A stretch of DNA of 64,000 nucleotides from Bin55 sp965205545 (GTDB taxonomy: Bacteria; Pseudomonadota; Gammaproteobacteria; Pseudomonadales; Azotimanducaceae), in assembly GCA_965205545.1 (NCBI GenBank), contig OZ242170.1, forward strand, positions 434,001 to 498,000, given 5' to 3'. The notes under the pieces were generated by a model. It did no database searches. It worked only from the letters and a program-made list of their open reading frames with translations, and was not told the origin of the DNA. This document shows positions 46,348 through 55,909 of the stretch, piece by piece. The position numbers and the translations under genes were made by a program. Numbering within the stretch: position 1 is the stretch's first letter; every line of letters begins with the position of its first letter.

Positions 46348-47399
46348 CATTTGTTACAAAACCAAAAATTCACCATCCACTGCTCAAGGTCAACGAGATT
46401 GGACTGAAGCGTCGGGACTACGAAGGGCTAGTCTCAACGCTGTGTGCAGGTTGCGGACACGATTCCGTGAGTGCGGCACTGATTCAAGCATGCAGCGAGC
46501 TCTCTCTGCCGCCACACAAGTTCGCGAAGCTATCCGGCATTGGTTGTTCATCAAAGACACCGAGTTACTTTCTCGGAAATTCCCATGGGTTCAATTCAGT
46601 ACATGGTCGAATGCCTTCGGTTGCAACCGGCGCCAATATTGCCAATAGAGACCTGATCTATATCGGTGTTTCAGGGGACGGCGACAGTGCTTCCATTGGA
46701 CTTGGTCAATTCGCCCACGCGGTGCGCCGAAAAATCAACATGCTCTATATTGTTGACAACAACGGCACATACGGTCTGACGAAAGGACAATTCTCCGCCA
46801 CAAATGATCGCGGTTCGACCAATAAGAGAGGCGTCCCGAATTTGTACACATCGATTGATTTGGTGAGCATGGCGCTGCAGATCGGCGCGAGCTTCGTTGC
46901 AAGGAGCTTTTCCGGTGATAGGACACAGCTGGTCCCACTAATGAAAGCCGCGTTGTTGCATCGAGGATTTGCGTTTATAGATGTGATTTCACCTTGTGTG
47001 ATGTTCAACAACCACGATGGTTCGACCAAGAGCTACGGCTACATAAGAGACCACTCCGCACCAGTTGTAGATGCTGACTTCATAGCTCCTCAGGATGAAA
47101 TCGAAATTGACTATGCGCCAGGCACAGCAGAGACCGTGGCGATGCCCGATGGGTCCTCGTTGCGATTGCGCAAACTTGAGGAGAGCTACAACCCTCGCAA
47201 TCGGGTAGACGCGCTCGCCTATGTCCAAAGTGCATTGGATGAAGGCGAGGTAGTAACAGGACTGCTCTATGTTGAGGACGATTCGGTGGATTGCCACGAA
47301 GTGTTGGAAACTCCTGATCTTCCTCTAAATTCGCTTGATGAATCGGTTCTTTGCCCAGGATCTGAGGAATTGGCAGCCGTAAACGACAGTTTCCGCTAG
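46344..47399 (+). CDS. korB: 2-oxoacid:acceptor oxidoreductase, beta subunit (KorB-like)
   Basis: A 351-residue thiamine diphosphate subunit: cluster Cys pair in CAGCGHDSVSAA, the ThDP motif GDGDSASIG... ending NNGTYGLTKGQ. GTG 46344 overlaps the KorA stop (GTGA) and has GGGAGG ahead. The remaining iron-sulfur ligands and the flavin are in the GltD-like protein of the same operon. A promoter-less gap leads to the Rieske gene. Confidence 0.93.
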   Translation: MTFVTKPKIHHPLLKVNEIGLKRRDYEGLVSTLCAGCGHDSVSAALIQACSELSLPPHKFAKLSGIGCSSKTPSYFLGNSHGFNSVHGRMPSVATGANIANRDLIYIGVSGDGDSASIGLGQFAHAVRRKINMLYIVDNNGTYGLTKGQFSATNDRGSTNKRGVPNLYTSIDLVSMALQIGASFVARSFSGDRTQLVPLMKAALLHRGFAFIDVISPCVMFNNHDGSTKSYGYIRDHSAPVVDADFIAPQDEIEIDYAPGTAETVAMPDGSSLRLRKLEESYNPRNRVDALAYVQSALDEGEVVTGLLYVEDDSVDCHEVLETPDLPLNSLDESVLCPGSEELAAVNDSFR

Positions 47400-47513
47400 T
47401 AGCATTTTCCGCCCACTAACAGCCTTAGGCCTTCACAGTTGGCTACGCTAAGAGCCTGTCACAGAATGCGCAACGAGCTCGTGTGCGAGCATTCCGCTCT
47501 GAACTCCTAAGAG

Positions 47514-48620
47514 ATGTCTCCAGATCCTTCCAATTCTCGTTGTTTGGATTTCGATCCCGAACGTGCATTGCCCGCGATTGCATATCGCGATGCAGAATGG
47601 ATGGCGGCCGAGATGGAGCGAATCTGGCACAGCGATTGGGTCTTCGCAACTACCGATGATGTTTTGGCATCTGTAGGGGACCAAGTACCTGTTGTGATCG
47701 GCGAAGAGCAGGTTCTTCTGCTGCGCAATAAGGAGCAAGAACTCGTCGCGTTGTCGAACTTGTGCGCACATAGAGGTACGCTGCTTGTTGAAGAACCAAC
47801 CAATGCTTCGCGCATCCAATGCCCCTACCATTCCTGGACATACGATGATGGCGGTCAATTGATTGGTGTGCCATTTGCACCGAGGAACTGGACCGACAGA
47901 GCGTCACACTTTCTGCCCAAATACCGCGTGGAATCGTGGCATGGTCTCGTGTTCGTCAGTCTCAATCCTGATGTTGAGCCGCTAGCTGAGCGATTCGCAG
48001 CGATCGAGCCATACCTAACCAGTTATGGCATCGATGAATTCGTGCACGATGCGAGGTCTCAGAACTCCGAAATTTGGGAATGTAACTGGAAACTCTCAAT
48101 GCAAAACGCAATGGAGAGCTATCATCTTTTCAAGGTTCATGCGAAGACGCTTGAACCCCTTGCACCCACAAGAGACTCTTACTACATTGCAGGATCCGCG
48201 ACTGCGACGATAACTGGCGGCTCGACCAAGGGTCAGCCGGACTATCGACTATTTGGTTTGCCTCCCAATTTCGTTGGAGTGATTTCCAAAGACGGCTTCT
48301 TCTGGCTGGCAGTGCAGCCGAAGGAAGTCGGGCAATGCGCTGTCATTACTGGAGCTGCAATTGGTCGACAACAAGAGTCTCTCGGTCGAGTTGGCACGTG
48401 GCTTTCTCAAGTCGTTGAGAGCTTGTACTCCCAGGCCGATTTTCTTCCAGAGGACAAAGCAATATGCGAGCGCGTACAGCGCGGTTTCACCGGCAGCTTC
48501 ACCCCTGGCAGGATCTTGCCTATAGAACGCGTTGTTGCGGATTTCGGACACTATCTCAATTGGCGACTCAATGAGGTCGAACCTCCTCTCTTCTACACGG
48601 AAACCACTTCGTCAACGTGA
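47514..48620 (+). CDS. Rieske non-heme iron oxygenase, alpha subunit
   Basis: A 368-residue aromatic-ring-hydroxylating-type oxygenase. Rieske cluster ligands: CAHRG and, 17-18 residues on, CPYHSW (residues about 84-105). The mononuclear iron site is in NWKLSMQNAMESYHLFKVHAKT (Glu, His, His). No ferredoxin or reductase gene is adjacent; the upstream kor flavoprotein is a conceivable, unproven electron source. The substrate may be aromatic, quaternary amine or sterol-like; the sequence does not tell. Confidence 0.88.
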   Translation: MSPDPSNSRCLDFDPERALPAIAYRDAEWMAAEMERIWHSDWVFATTDDVLASVGDQVPVVIGEEQVLLLRNKEQELVALSNLCAHRGTLLVEEPTNASRIQCPYHSWTYDDGGQLIGVPFAPRNWTDRASHFLPKYRVESWHGLVFVSLNPDVEPLAERFAAIEPYLTSYGIDEFVHDARSQNSEIWECNWKLSMQNAMESYHLFKVHAKTLEPLAPTRDSYYIAGSATATITGGSTKGQPDYRLFGLPPNFVGVISKDGFFWLAVQPKEVGQCAVITGAAIGRQQESLGRVGTWLSQVVESLYSQADFLPEDKAICERVQRGFTGSFTPGRILPIERVVADFGHYLNWRLNEVEPPLFYTETTSST

Positions 48621-48642
48621 CAAGATAAGAGAAGAAAACGGA

Positions 48643-48659
48643 CTAGCCGCGAAGGCTAG
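48643..48659. terminator. Weak hairpin between convergent genes
   Basis: CTAGCC (48643-48648) pairs with GGCTAG (48654-48659) around a 5-base loop, between the ends of the Rieske gene (48620) and the Rph-like gene (48678). No T run follows on either strand, so the assignment is tentative. Confidence 0.35.
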
Positions 48660-48677
48660 CTGGCTAGTGCGACCTCC

Positions 48678-51323
48678 TTAGTATTCGATTGGCTTGGCCT
48701 TGTCGTCGTGAATGCGCACCGTTCCCTCATTGCCATCCACCGTTAACATGTCTCCGGTATTTATTTTTCTCGTTGCATCACCGAGTCCCAGAACAGCTGG
48801 AATCCCATATTCGCGTGCAATGATCGATCCGTGAGCGAGCAATCCTCCAATATCCGTCACTAGCGCGGCTGCAAGCGGAAACAGTGGAGTCCAAGCAGGA
48901 TTGGTCGCTGGACAGACCAATACGCACCCAGGCTGCATCTTGTCAAAGTCATTGGTTTCAAGAATCACGCATGCTGGCGCATCGACAACTCCGGAACTTA
49001 CTGCCGATCCCTTGAGAACCGCAGGATCGAGGTTCTTATCTACTGGGGGCGCAGGAAAATTCGGATCGTGTCCGATACGTAGCGGAGGATTTAGAAACTT
49101 TTGCGCCTCCCGCAGAAGTTTGCGGCTTGTGGCGCGCTTGCACAGTTCTTTTGTCTTGGAATCCATAGCAGATGCTGACTCAATTGCATTGGAAATCTCT
49201 TCAGTCGTCAGATAGAAGATATCTTCTGGTTTTGAGAGCTTGTTTATGTTGTTGAGGCGCATCCCCAATTCCAATGCGAACCGACGAAGGGTAGGCCAAG
49301 CTTGGCCTAGGTAGCCGAGTGCTTCCTCGCGAAGGTGATAGTCGCGTTGGACGCGACGCAATAGTCGGCGGAATCGCATACGGTTCAATGGCCCGAAATA
49401 GGCGTCTATGCGTGCGGTAATCTCATCTCGCTGCCGTTTGAGTTGCCGCCGTTGTGCGTCAAAGTCGTACTCTGCGTCAACTACAAGTGAAAAGAGGTTT
49501 CTATAGGTAGGAGCGGGGTCTTCAATTGGTGCTGGCTCAACAAAGTCAAGGGTGAACACTTGCTTGCCATAGGACTGCAAGTAAGCCTTCATCCGATGCA
49601 ACACCTCATCACTCGCTTCTCGCTGCAGTATTTCTTCTATGTGAGCTGGGCCTCCGCGCAATACCGAATGAAACAGCGGCTCCGAAGAACGAATGCTGCT
49701 TGCAATTTCTGACAATTCGATCTGTGCGTTCAATGCGAGTGAATCGAAGCCGCTTAGTAGCTGGCTGCTGGAGAATCCAGCGTCTTTTGCGTGTTGCTCA
49801 AGGAACTGGTTGAGTCGGATTTCATGGTTGCGGTTCAACGCGACGCCAAAGTAGATTCCGTTAAACCAATGGTCGGCTTCGCATCGTGCCAACGCCCATA
49901 TTCCGTCGAGAAGTTCGGCTGAATCAAGGTCGTTTTCGTTTATTTCCTCCCAGTGTTGCTTAGCCTTTAGGTACTTGGGAAGCGCACCATTCTTCCATCG
50001 TCGTATCCAACGTTTTCTAAGTCCTTTTGTTGCCCGCCAACGCAGGAACCTTCTCTTTAGAGGGTTGCGTGGTGGCCTTGGAGCTTCCATTCCAGGTGGG
50101 ATCTTTGGTGTCCCTACGCGCTTGTACGCATATCCGTTCACCGTGGGATGAACGATAAAGCACCATGGAGGCTGTGAATGTTCGAATCTATAAGTGTAGG
50201 GGTAGTTCTTTGCTAAGTTCCTGCCCCAGGCTTCCTGCAAACCTACTTTGAGATAGGTCTCCTCAAAGAGTGTGCATACCGGTCCTGCGACGTGCTCTAC
50301 GAGTTGATGTCTCAAGATCAGCGCGTTCTCTTCCGGTGCCTTCCACTCGACATTCTCAATTGGCATTGCAGGCAGACCCGTAATGGGGCGGGATTGAATG
50401 ACGTAGATCTCGTTGTTGGCGATTGCCCATTCAATGTCTTGAGGCTGGTTATGAAATATATTCTCAACACGCAGTGCGAGGTCTGTAAGTTTCTCCAGAG
50501 ATGATTGAGACAAACAAGGCTGTGATTGCTTGTCTAAATCAACGTCCACCGTGGAGATGCCGCCTCCACGGTCTGCGATAGACATGGTCTTCTTGGCGTG
50601 GATTTGACTTTCGGCGACTTTCCTTGTGCGGCGATCAACCTTGTAGAGGTCCGGGTCTACAACACCGCTAACTATTGCCTCGCCCAGCCCAAAGCTTGCG
50701 TTTACCAGTAGTGAGGAACGATCTCCCGTAGCGGGGTTCGCCGTGAAAGCAACGCCAGATGCTTCGCTTGGAATCATCGCCTGAATTACTACAGCCATGG
50801 CAATTTCAGTGGAAGAAATGCCAAGTTGATAGCGATACATCATGGCGTTTGCAGACCACAAAGACAACCAACAGCTCAACACCGCCCGAGCTAGTGCATT
50901 GCCTCCCACTACATTCAAGTGCGTTCGATGTAACCCTGCAAAAGATGTGTCTTTGAGATCTTCTGCCGTAGCCGAGGATCGTACGGCCAACGGTGTCTGA
51001 GTTCCTAACTCGTGGCTGGCTTGAACTAGACAATCCAATACTGATTGTGGGAGGATTCCCTCTAGGAACAACGTACCTATTTTCTGTTCGGCCGTTTCAA
51101 ACGAGATTGTGCGACCCACTACTTGGGGAACGCACAATTCATCGATTTGGCTAGCAAGCTCGTTCGCTCGCACGTACTCAAAATATGCAGAAGTAGTCAG
51201 TACAACGCAGGGCGGCACAGGCAATCCGGCCTGAATCATTCGAGCCAAAGAAAGCGCTTTTCCTCCGACGGAATCAAGGGCTGATTCCTTTTCAATCGAC
51301 GCTAACATGTCGGGCAACGACAT
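48678..51323 (-). CDS. Rifampicin-phosphotransferase-like / PEP synthase-like enzyme
   Basis: An 881-residue three-part protein. N-terminal PPDK-type ATP-grasp domain (DSVGGKALSLARM, AVRSSATAEDL, VVIQAMIPSEASGVAFTANP, GLGEAIVSGVVDPD). A long helical middle without the PEP-binding TIM barrel. A C-terminal swivelling phosphohistidine domain (VTDIGGLLAHGSIIAREYGIPAVLG; the His follows the A of LLAH). This order and size fit rifampicin phosphotransferase (Rph) rather than PEP synthase, which places the His domain in the middle and has a C-terminal PEP domain. Whether it modifies an antibiotic or another molecule is inference only. Confidence 0.83.
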   Translation of the reverse strand: MSLPDMLASIEKESALDSVGGKALSLARMIQAGLPVPPCVVLTTSAYFEYVRANELASQIDELCVPQVVGRTISFETAEQKIGTLFLEGILPQSVLDCLVQASHELGTQTPLAVRSSATAEDLKDTSFAGLHRTHLNVVGGNALARAVLSCWLSLWSANAMMYRYQLGISSTEIAMAVVIQAMIPSEASGVAFTANPATGDRSSLLVNASFGLGEAIVSGVVDPDLYKVDRRTRKVAESQIHAKKTMSIADRGGGISTVDVDLDKQSQPCLSQSSLEKLTDLALRVENIFHNQPQDIEWAIANNEIYVIQSRPITGLPAMPIENVEWKAPEENALILRHQLVEHVAGPVCTLFEETYLKVGLQEAWGRNLAKNYPYTYRFEHSQPPWCFIVHPTVNGYAYKRVGTPKIPPGMEAPRPPRNPLKRRFLRWRATKGLRKRWIRRWKNGALPKYLKAKQHWEEINENDLDSAELLDGIWALARCEADHWFNGIYFGVALNRNHEIRLNQFLEQHAKDAGFSSSQLLSGFDSLALNAQIELSEIASSIRSSEPLFHSVLRGGPAHIEEILQREASDEVLHRMKAYLQSYGKQVFTLDFVEPAPIEDPAPTYRNLFSLVVDAEYDFDAQRRQLKRQRDEITARIDAYFGPLNRMRFRRLLRRVQRDYHLREEALGYLGQAWPTLRRFALELGMRLNNINKLSKPEDIFYLTTEEISNAIESASAMDSKTKELCKRATSRKLLREAQKFLNPPLRIGHDPNFPAPPVDKNLDPAVLKGSAVSSGVVDAPACVILETNDFDKMQPGCVLVCPATNPAWTPLFPLAAALVTDIGGLLAHGSIIAREYGIPAVLGLGDATRKINTGDMLTVDGNEGTVRIHDDKAKPIEY

Positions 51324-51500
51324 TGCGTTGTCCTATTAGGCAGGCAGGACTTTACTGGCGTCAAAATTGGAGCTAGACCACGATCTATTCTCCAGAGGAT
51401 TTTATGCACGGCTTTTCATTTGGGACATAAAATCCACTTTACTAACATGCCGTCCATAGCTATCATGCGCGCACATCCCACCAACCAACGGTAACTTCCC

Positions 51501-52982
51501 TTGGCCTTAGAAAGTCTCGACGCTTATTTTCCGGATTGGAAAGAACGTGAAGCTCTCGCGGAAGCGATGATTCCGCTCATCGGTACGCTATATCGCAAGA
51601 ACGTAGTCACCTATTGTTTTGGGCGTGCACTTTACAACCAAAGCGTTACGGACATCATGCGTACGCATCGTTTTGTACGACAAGTTGCAGAGAATGAACT
51701 GTCCGAATTCGAGAGCTATCCTGTTCTCAAGGCAATTTCAGACCTAGATCTCGGTCCGGCGCATCTAGATCTTGGCCAGATTACTACGAGACACATGGAA
51801 TTGTGTGAGAACGGAAATGGCTCTCCAAGCGTTGAAGAGTATGTAGCCAAGGAATGCTCCCACGTCATTGGACGACATGTTAAACCCTTAGAACAACCGC
51901 AGGACGTCGTTCTTTATGGTTTCGGACGTATAGGCAGACTACTGGCACGATTGCTGATCGAGAAGACGGGCGGAGGAGATCAGCTTCGGCTACGGGCCAT
52001 AGTACTGAGAAGCGGTCCAAAAGACGACTTGGAAAAGAGAGGAAGCTTGCTGCGTCGCGACTCTGTGCACGGTCCTTTCAAAGGAACTATTCGAATCGAC
52101 GAGGAGAATCAGTGTCTCATCGCTAATGGAAACGTCATCCGATTGATCTACTCAGACGATCCAGGCACGATTGACTACGAGCAGTATGGAATCCACAATG
52201 CGTTAATCATTGACAACACGGGAGTCTGGCGCGACGAAGAGGGATTGAGCAGACACCTGCAGAGCAAGGGCGCAGACCGAGTGATTGTTACTGCACCCGG
52301 CAAGGGCACGGTTCCAAACATAGTGTCCGGAATAAACTCCAATGATCTGTCGCACAATCAGAAGATTTTGTCAGCATCGTCATGCACTACAAACGCCATC
52401 GTTCCTGTGCTGAATGTCGTGGACGAGAGGTTCCGCATCGCCCATGGACACATCGAAACTGTGCATGCATACACTCCTGACCAGAATCTCACCGATAACT
52501 TCCATAGGAAAGACCGACGAGGACGCAGTGCGCCGCTAAACCTCGTGATAACCGAAACGGGAGCTTCAAAAGTAGTAGCACATTTCCTCCCGCGTCTTGA
52601 AGGGAAACTGACCAGCAACGCAATTCGCGTGCCGACTCCAAACGTCTCGCTCGCGTGCTTGAACCTAACATTGGAAACCGATACAACCAAAGAGGAACTG
52701 AACACTTTCTTAAGGGACGTGTCTCTGTTTTCGCCAATGCAAAGGCAGTTGGACTTTACCCAAGGCACCGAAGTTGTGTCGTCAGATTTCGTAGGAAATC
52801 GACATGCATGTGTTGTTGATGGACGCGCGACCATCGTCGATGGAGGCAACCGTGTACAAATCTATGCTTGGTACGACAACGAATTCGGCTATTGTTGCCA
52901 AGTCATACGCGTCGTACAAAAGTGGGCGGGAATCAAATATCCCCTCGTTCCGGTTGATATAGAGGAAATGGGCTTCGCCTAA
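51501..52982 (+). CDS. gap: Glyceraldehyde-3-phosphate dehydrogenase, long gammaproteobacterial type
   Basis: A 493-residue GAPDH with a roughly 130-residue N-terminal extension ahead of the NAD domain (DVVLYGFGRIGRLLARLL). Catalytic Cys is in SASSCTTNAIVP; then HAYTPDQN, GRSAPLN, GNAIRVPTPNVSLACLNL and WYDNEFGYCCQV. From memory the same long form sits next to mfd in Pseudomonas. The frame begins at TTG 51501; the ribosome site is poor, so the exact start is unsettled. Confidence 0.93.
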   Translation: MALESLDAYFPDWKEREALAEAMIPLIGTLYRKNVVTYCFGRALYNQSVTDIMRTHRFVRQVAENELSEFESYPVLKAISDLDLGPAHLDLGQITTRHMELCENGNGSPSVEEYVAKECSHVIGRHVKPLEQPQDVVLYGFGRIGRLLARLLIEKTGGGDQLRLRAIVLRSGPKDDLEKRGSLLRRDSVHGPFKGTIRIDEENQCLIANGNVIRLIYSDDPGTIDYEQYGIHNALIIDNTGVWRDEEGLSRHLQSKGADRVIVTAPGKGTVPNIVSGINSNDLSHNQKILSASSCTTNAIVPVLNVVDERFRIAHGHIETVHAYTPDQNLTDNFHRKDRRGRSAPLNLVITETGASKVVAHFLPRLEGKLTSNAIRVPTPNVSLACLNLTLETDTTKEELNTFLRDVSLFSPMQRQLDFTQGTEVVSSDFVGNRHACVVDGRATIVDGGNRVQIYAWYDNEFGYCCQVIRVVQKWAGIKYPLVPVDIEEMGFA

Positions 52983-53097
52983 AACGCAATCACTGGTTGC
53001 TAAATCCTATTTCTAAGGTTGCCGACTTGCACGGAATTCAGGCACAATAAATTGTCTAAGCGTACAGACTGACGTCACAGGTTCATAGGAATCCTTG

Positions 53098-53493
53098 ATG
53101 TTTGTATCCATAGCTCTACTCGTTGCCGTACTGGTCGTGGCGATTTGGATTGTCACCACCCGCGATTCGAGGAAACGCTGGTTGTCCGAATTGGACCTCC
53201 TAGGTACTTGGGATTTGGATACGTCCGGAACAGATGCCCCAAAGAGCAGCCTGTGGTTTCGAGGAGAAATAGATTCTGGAGACTATGTCTGTCAGTCTGG
53301 TGAAGCGAAATCTGAAGGTACCTGGCGAATTGAGGGTTCGTCCTTGATTCTCACAGACCACGAAAACACCGATCGCGAGTACGAAGTGCGCATATTCGAA
53401 CATGGCACGATAGGCATTCACGGACCTGATCGTGATCGTCAAGTATTCACCAAACGAGCTGAGAATATAGTTCCTCTACGTCGTCGTTCTTGA
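53098..53493 (+). CDS. Small membrane-anchored protein of unknown function
   Basis: A 131-residue protein with one N-terminal transmembrane segment (about 4-21) and a soluble beta-rich domain that contains GTWDLDTSGT, GTWRIEGSSLILTD and a basic tail. The ATG at 53098 has AGGA seven bases upstream; the frame also opens at a TTG just before. The 3' end overlaps the putP-like gene by 18 bp. I do not recognise a family. Confidence 0.7.
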   Translation: MFVSIALLVAVLVVAIWIVTTRDSRKRWLSELDLLGTWDLDTSGTDAPKSSLWFRGEIDSGDYVCQSGEAKSEGTWRIEGSSLILTDHENTDREYEVRIFEHGTIGIHGPDRDRQVFTKRAENIVPLRRRS

Positions 53494-54903
53494 CGGCAGG
53501 CTTTCTTCAAGTTTTTCGTAACGCTCGATGGCTTCCTCATCGGGTTTCAGCTTGGATATGAGAACTAGCGCGCCGCTTGCAAGCAGGAACGCTGGCAATA
53601 GCTCGTAGACATCAAAGATTCCCCCCTTCAGGTAGTGCCAGATTATGGTCGTTGCAGTACCTGTCACAATTGCACCAACCAATGCGTTGCTAGTAGTTTC
53701 TCGATAAAACAAACTGAACAGAACGCACGAGCCAAAGCTCGAGCCTATTCCTGCCCACGCGAATGCCACAACGTCGAAGATTCGGCTCTCTTGATCGAGT
53801 GCGAGCATAGCAGCTATTGCCGCCACTAGAACAACACTCAGCCGACTGTAGAGAAGGAGCTTGCTACTTGGGTTTGCGACGTCGTTCACCAACACTGTGG
53901 ATACAACCATGAGCTGGGAGTCTACGGTGCTCATCACGGCAGCCAGTATTGCAGCAATGACTATTCCAGCAATCCAGGGACTTAGCACGAGATCGCTCAA
54001 GTAAATCAATGCTGTCTCTTTGTCCTCCAAAAGAGGCAGTGCAGTCATTGCGGCAAATCCGACTGCGACGGCTCCAACACTCGACAAGACCATCCATGAC
54101 ATGCCAATAGTGCGGGCTGTTGGAATCGCCTGCGGGTTGCGAATCGCCATAAATCTTGCCAAGATGTGAGGTTGACCAAAGTAGCCTAGTCCCCACGAAA
54201 GCAATCCAAGCACGCCTAGAAACGAGTACGCCTCCCAATTCCATATGTCACGAGTAGCGTCCACGGACGCGCCGGCTGCACTCAGATCCAAGTTCAATGC
54301 CATTGTCGGCACCACAACTAGCACAACCATCATCAGCAAGGCTTGAAATGCGTCTGTCCAGCTAACGGCGAGAAAACCGCCGATGGCCGTATAGGTCATG
54401 ACAATGACCACCCCAATGGAGAGCCCAAGCAAGTATTCCACTCCTAGCACTGATTCGAACAGTTTTGCACTTGCGATAAATCCAGCGGAAACATACACCG
54501 TAAAGAATATGATCAAGACAATGCTAGCGACGATCGGGAGCATCTTGGTCTTGGCTGCGGTCCGGAGTGAGAGTAATTGGGGAATAGTTATTGCCTCACC
54601 GTACAAGGTGCTCGCAATGCGAAGACGATTGGCGACGTAGGTCCAGTTGATCCAAGCGCCTACCACCAAACCAATCAGGATCCAACCTTCTACGAGTCCA
54701 GTAAGGTAAATTGCACCGGGCAATCCCAAGAGCAGCCAACCAGACATATCGCTTGCGCCCGCAGATAGAGCCGTAACGGAGCTCGACAGGGAACGGCCTC
54801 CAATTGAGTAGTCTTGCATGGTGGACGTCCTCATTCCTGCGTAGACTGCAATAGCGACAAGGACTATGAGGTATCCAACGAAAGTGGGAAGCAATTCAAG
54901 CAT
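53476..54903 (-). CDS. putP: Sodium:solute symporter (PutP-like, Na+/proline)
   Basis: A 475-residue integral membrane protein with about thirteen helices, of the SSS family. Matches to proline permease: MQDYSIGGRSLSS, LSAGASDMSGWLLLGLPGA (Na+ and proline region), WTYVANRLR and GMSWMVLSS. Predicted function is Na+-coupled proline uptake, but other SSS substrates cannot be excluded. It ends overlapping the small protein gene and diverges from the DUF815 gene. Confidence 0.9.
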   Translation of the reverse strand: MLELLPTFVGYLIVLVAIAVYAGMRTSTMQDYSIGGRSLSSSVTALSAGASDMSGWLLLGLPGAIYLTGLVEGWILIGLVVGAWINWTYVANRLRIASTLYGEAITIPQLLSLRTAAKTKMLPIVASIVLIIFFTVYVSAGFIASAKLFESVLGVEYLLGLSIGVVIVMTYTAIGGFLAVSWTDAFQALLMMVVLVVVPTMALNLDLSAAGASVDATRDIWNWEAYSFLGVLGLLSWGLGYFGQPHILARFMAIRNPQAIPTARTIGMSWMVLSSVGAVAVGFAAMTALPLLEDKETALIYLSDLVLSPWIAGIVIAAILAAVMSTVDSQLMVVSTVLVNDVANPSSKLLLYSRLSVVLVAAIAAMLALDQESRIFDVVAFAWAGIGSSFGSCVLFSLFYRETTSNALVGAIVTGTATTIIWHYLKGGIFDVYELLPAFLLASGALVLISKLKPDEEAIERYEKLEESLPSRTTT

Positions 54904-55015
54904 CGATTAACCTTGGGGCAGGGAGTGTGCAGATTCTAGAAGGATTCCCAGCCTTGCGCCAATGGCGCTGGAACTCCTCCGTCGGGTGTAGCGCACTTCG
55001 TAGAATAGCGCACCT

Positions 55016-55909
55016 ATGAGCGAGCGTTTGGCACAAGTACTGGAGCGGGCAGACGAGTTGCTCTCTCGATTGGAGCATTTCCTACCCAAACAGGCACCGA
55101 TTGATTGGTCAGCAACGTACGCGGCAACGTGGAACAGCAAGCATGGTCGTAGCAACTTTCATCCCGTCGGCCATCTTGATACCATCCAGCTCGATGATCT
55201 TCTCGAAGTGGACCGGCAGAAAGAAGCACTCATTCAAAACACAGCACAATTCTGTGCTGGGCTCCCAGCCAACAACGTTCTCCTGTGGGGTGCGCGTGGC
55301 ACTGGAAAGTCCTCTCTCATTCACGCTTTATTGAACTCTTTTGCAAAGCGCTCTTTGCGCCTTGTTGAAGTGGACAAGAAATCGCTAGCTGATATAGCTA
55401 GACTTGCAGAGCACCTACAAAAAGAGCCTTTTCGCTTCATTGTGGTATGTGACGACCTGTCCTTTGATGCCACCGACACTGGTTACAAAGAACTCAAGAG
55501 TTCGTTAGAAGGCGCAATTTTTGCTACGGTTGAGAACGTGTTGGTCTACATTACGTCCAATAGAAGACATTTAATAACTGAGCTTGCAAAAGAAAACCAA
55601 GAATTGCAAGAGCTACACAGTAGTGAAACGGTGGAGGAAAAGATTTCGCTTTCCGACAGATTTGGCCTCTGGCTTTCATTTCACCCGTTTGACCAAGAGC
55701 AGTACCTGCGTGTCGCTAAACATTGGGTCAGACATTACGCAGAACAATGCAGTTTCAAATATTCATTTGACGACGAAGTGCGAACCAACGCGTTGCGATG
55801 GGCGTTGAATCGAGGCGTGAGAAGCGGCCGTACGGCCAACCATTTCGCTCGCGCTTGGGTAGGAGGCAAGTCGTTGGAACACCTTTCAAAGGAGAACGAT
55901 GGCGATTAA
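55016..55909 (+). CDS. DUF815 AAA-type ATPase
   Basis: A 297-residue P-loop protein: Walker A GARGTGKSS near residue 92, Walker B-like FIVVCDDLSFD, ITSNRRH sensor region, and an RSGRTANHFARAWV end. DUF815 ATPases are widespread in proteobacteria, role unknown. The end overlaps the DUF481 start by 11 bp. A possible promoter lies between 54904 and 55015; none was firmly placed. Confidence 0.9.
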   Translation: MSERLAQVLERADELLSRLEHFLPKQAPIDWSATYAATWNSKHGRSNFHPVGHLDTIQLDDLLEVDRQKEALIQNTAQFCAGLPANNVLLWGARGTGKSSLIHALLNSFAKRSLRLVEVDKKSLADIARLAEHLQKEPFRFIVVCDDLSFDATDTGYKELKSSLEGAIFATVENVLVYITSNRRHLITELAKENQELQELHSSETVEEKISLSDRFGLWLSFHPFDQEQYLRVAKHWVRHYAEQCSFKYSFDDEVRTNALRWALNRGVRSGRTANHFARAWVGGKSLEHLSKENDGD

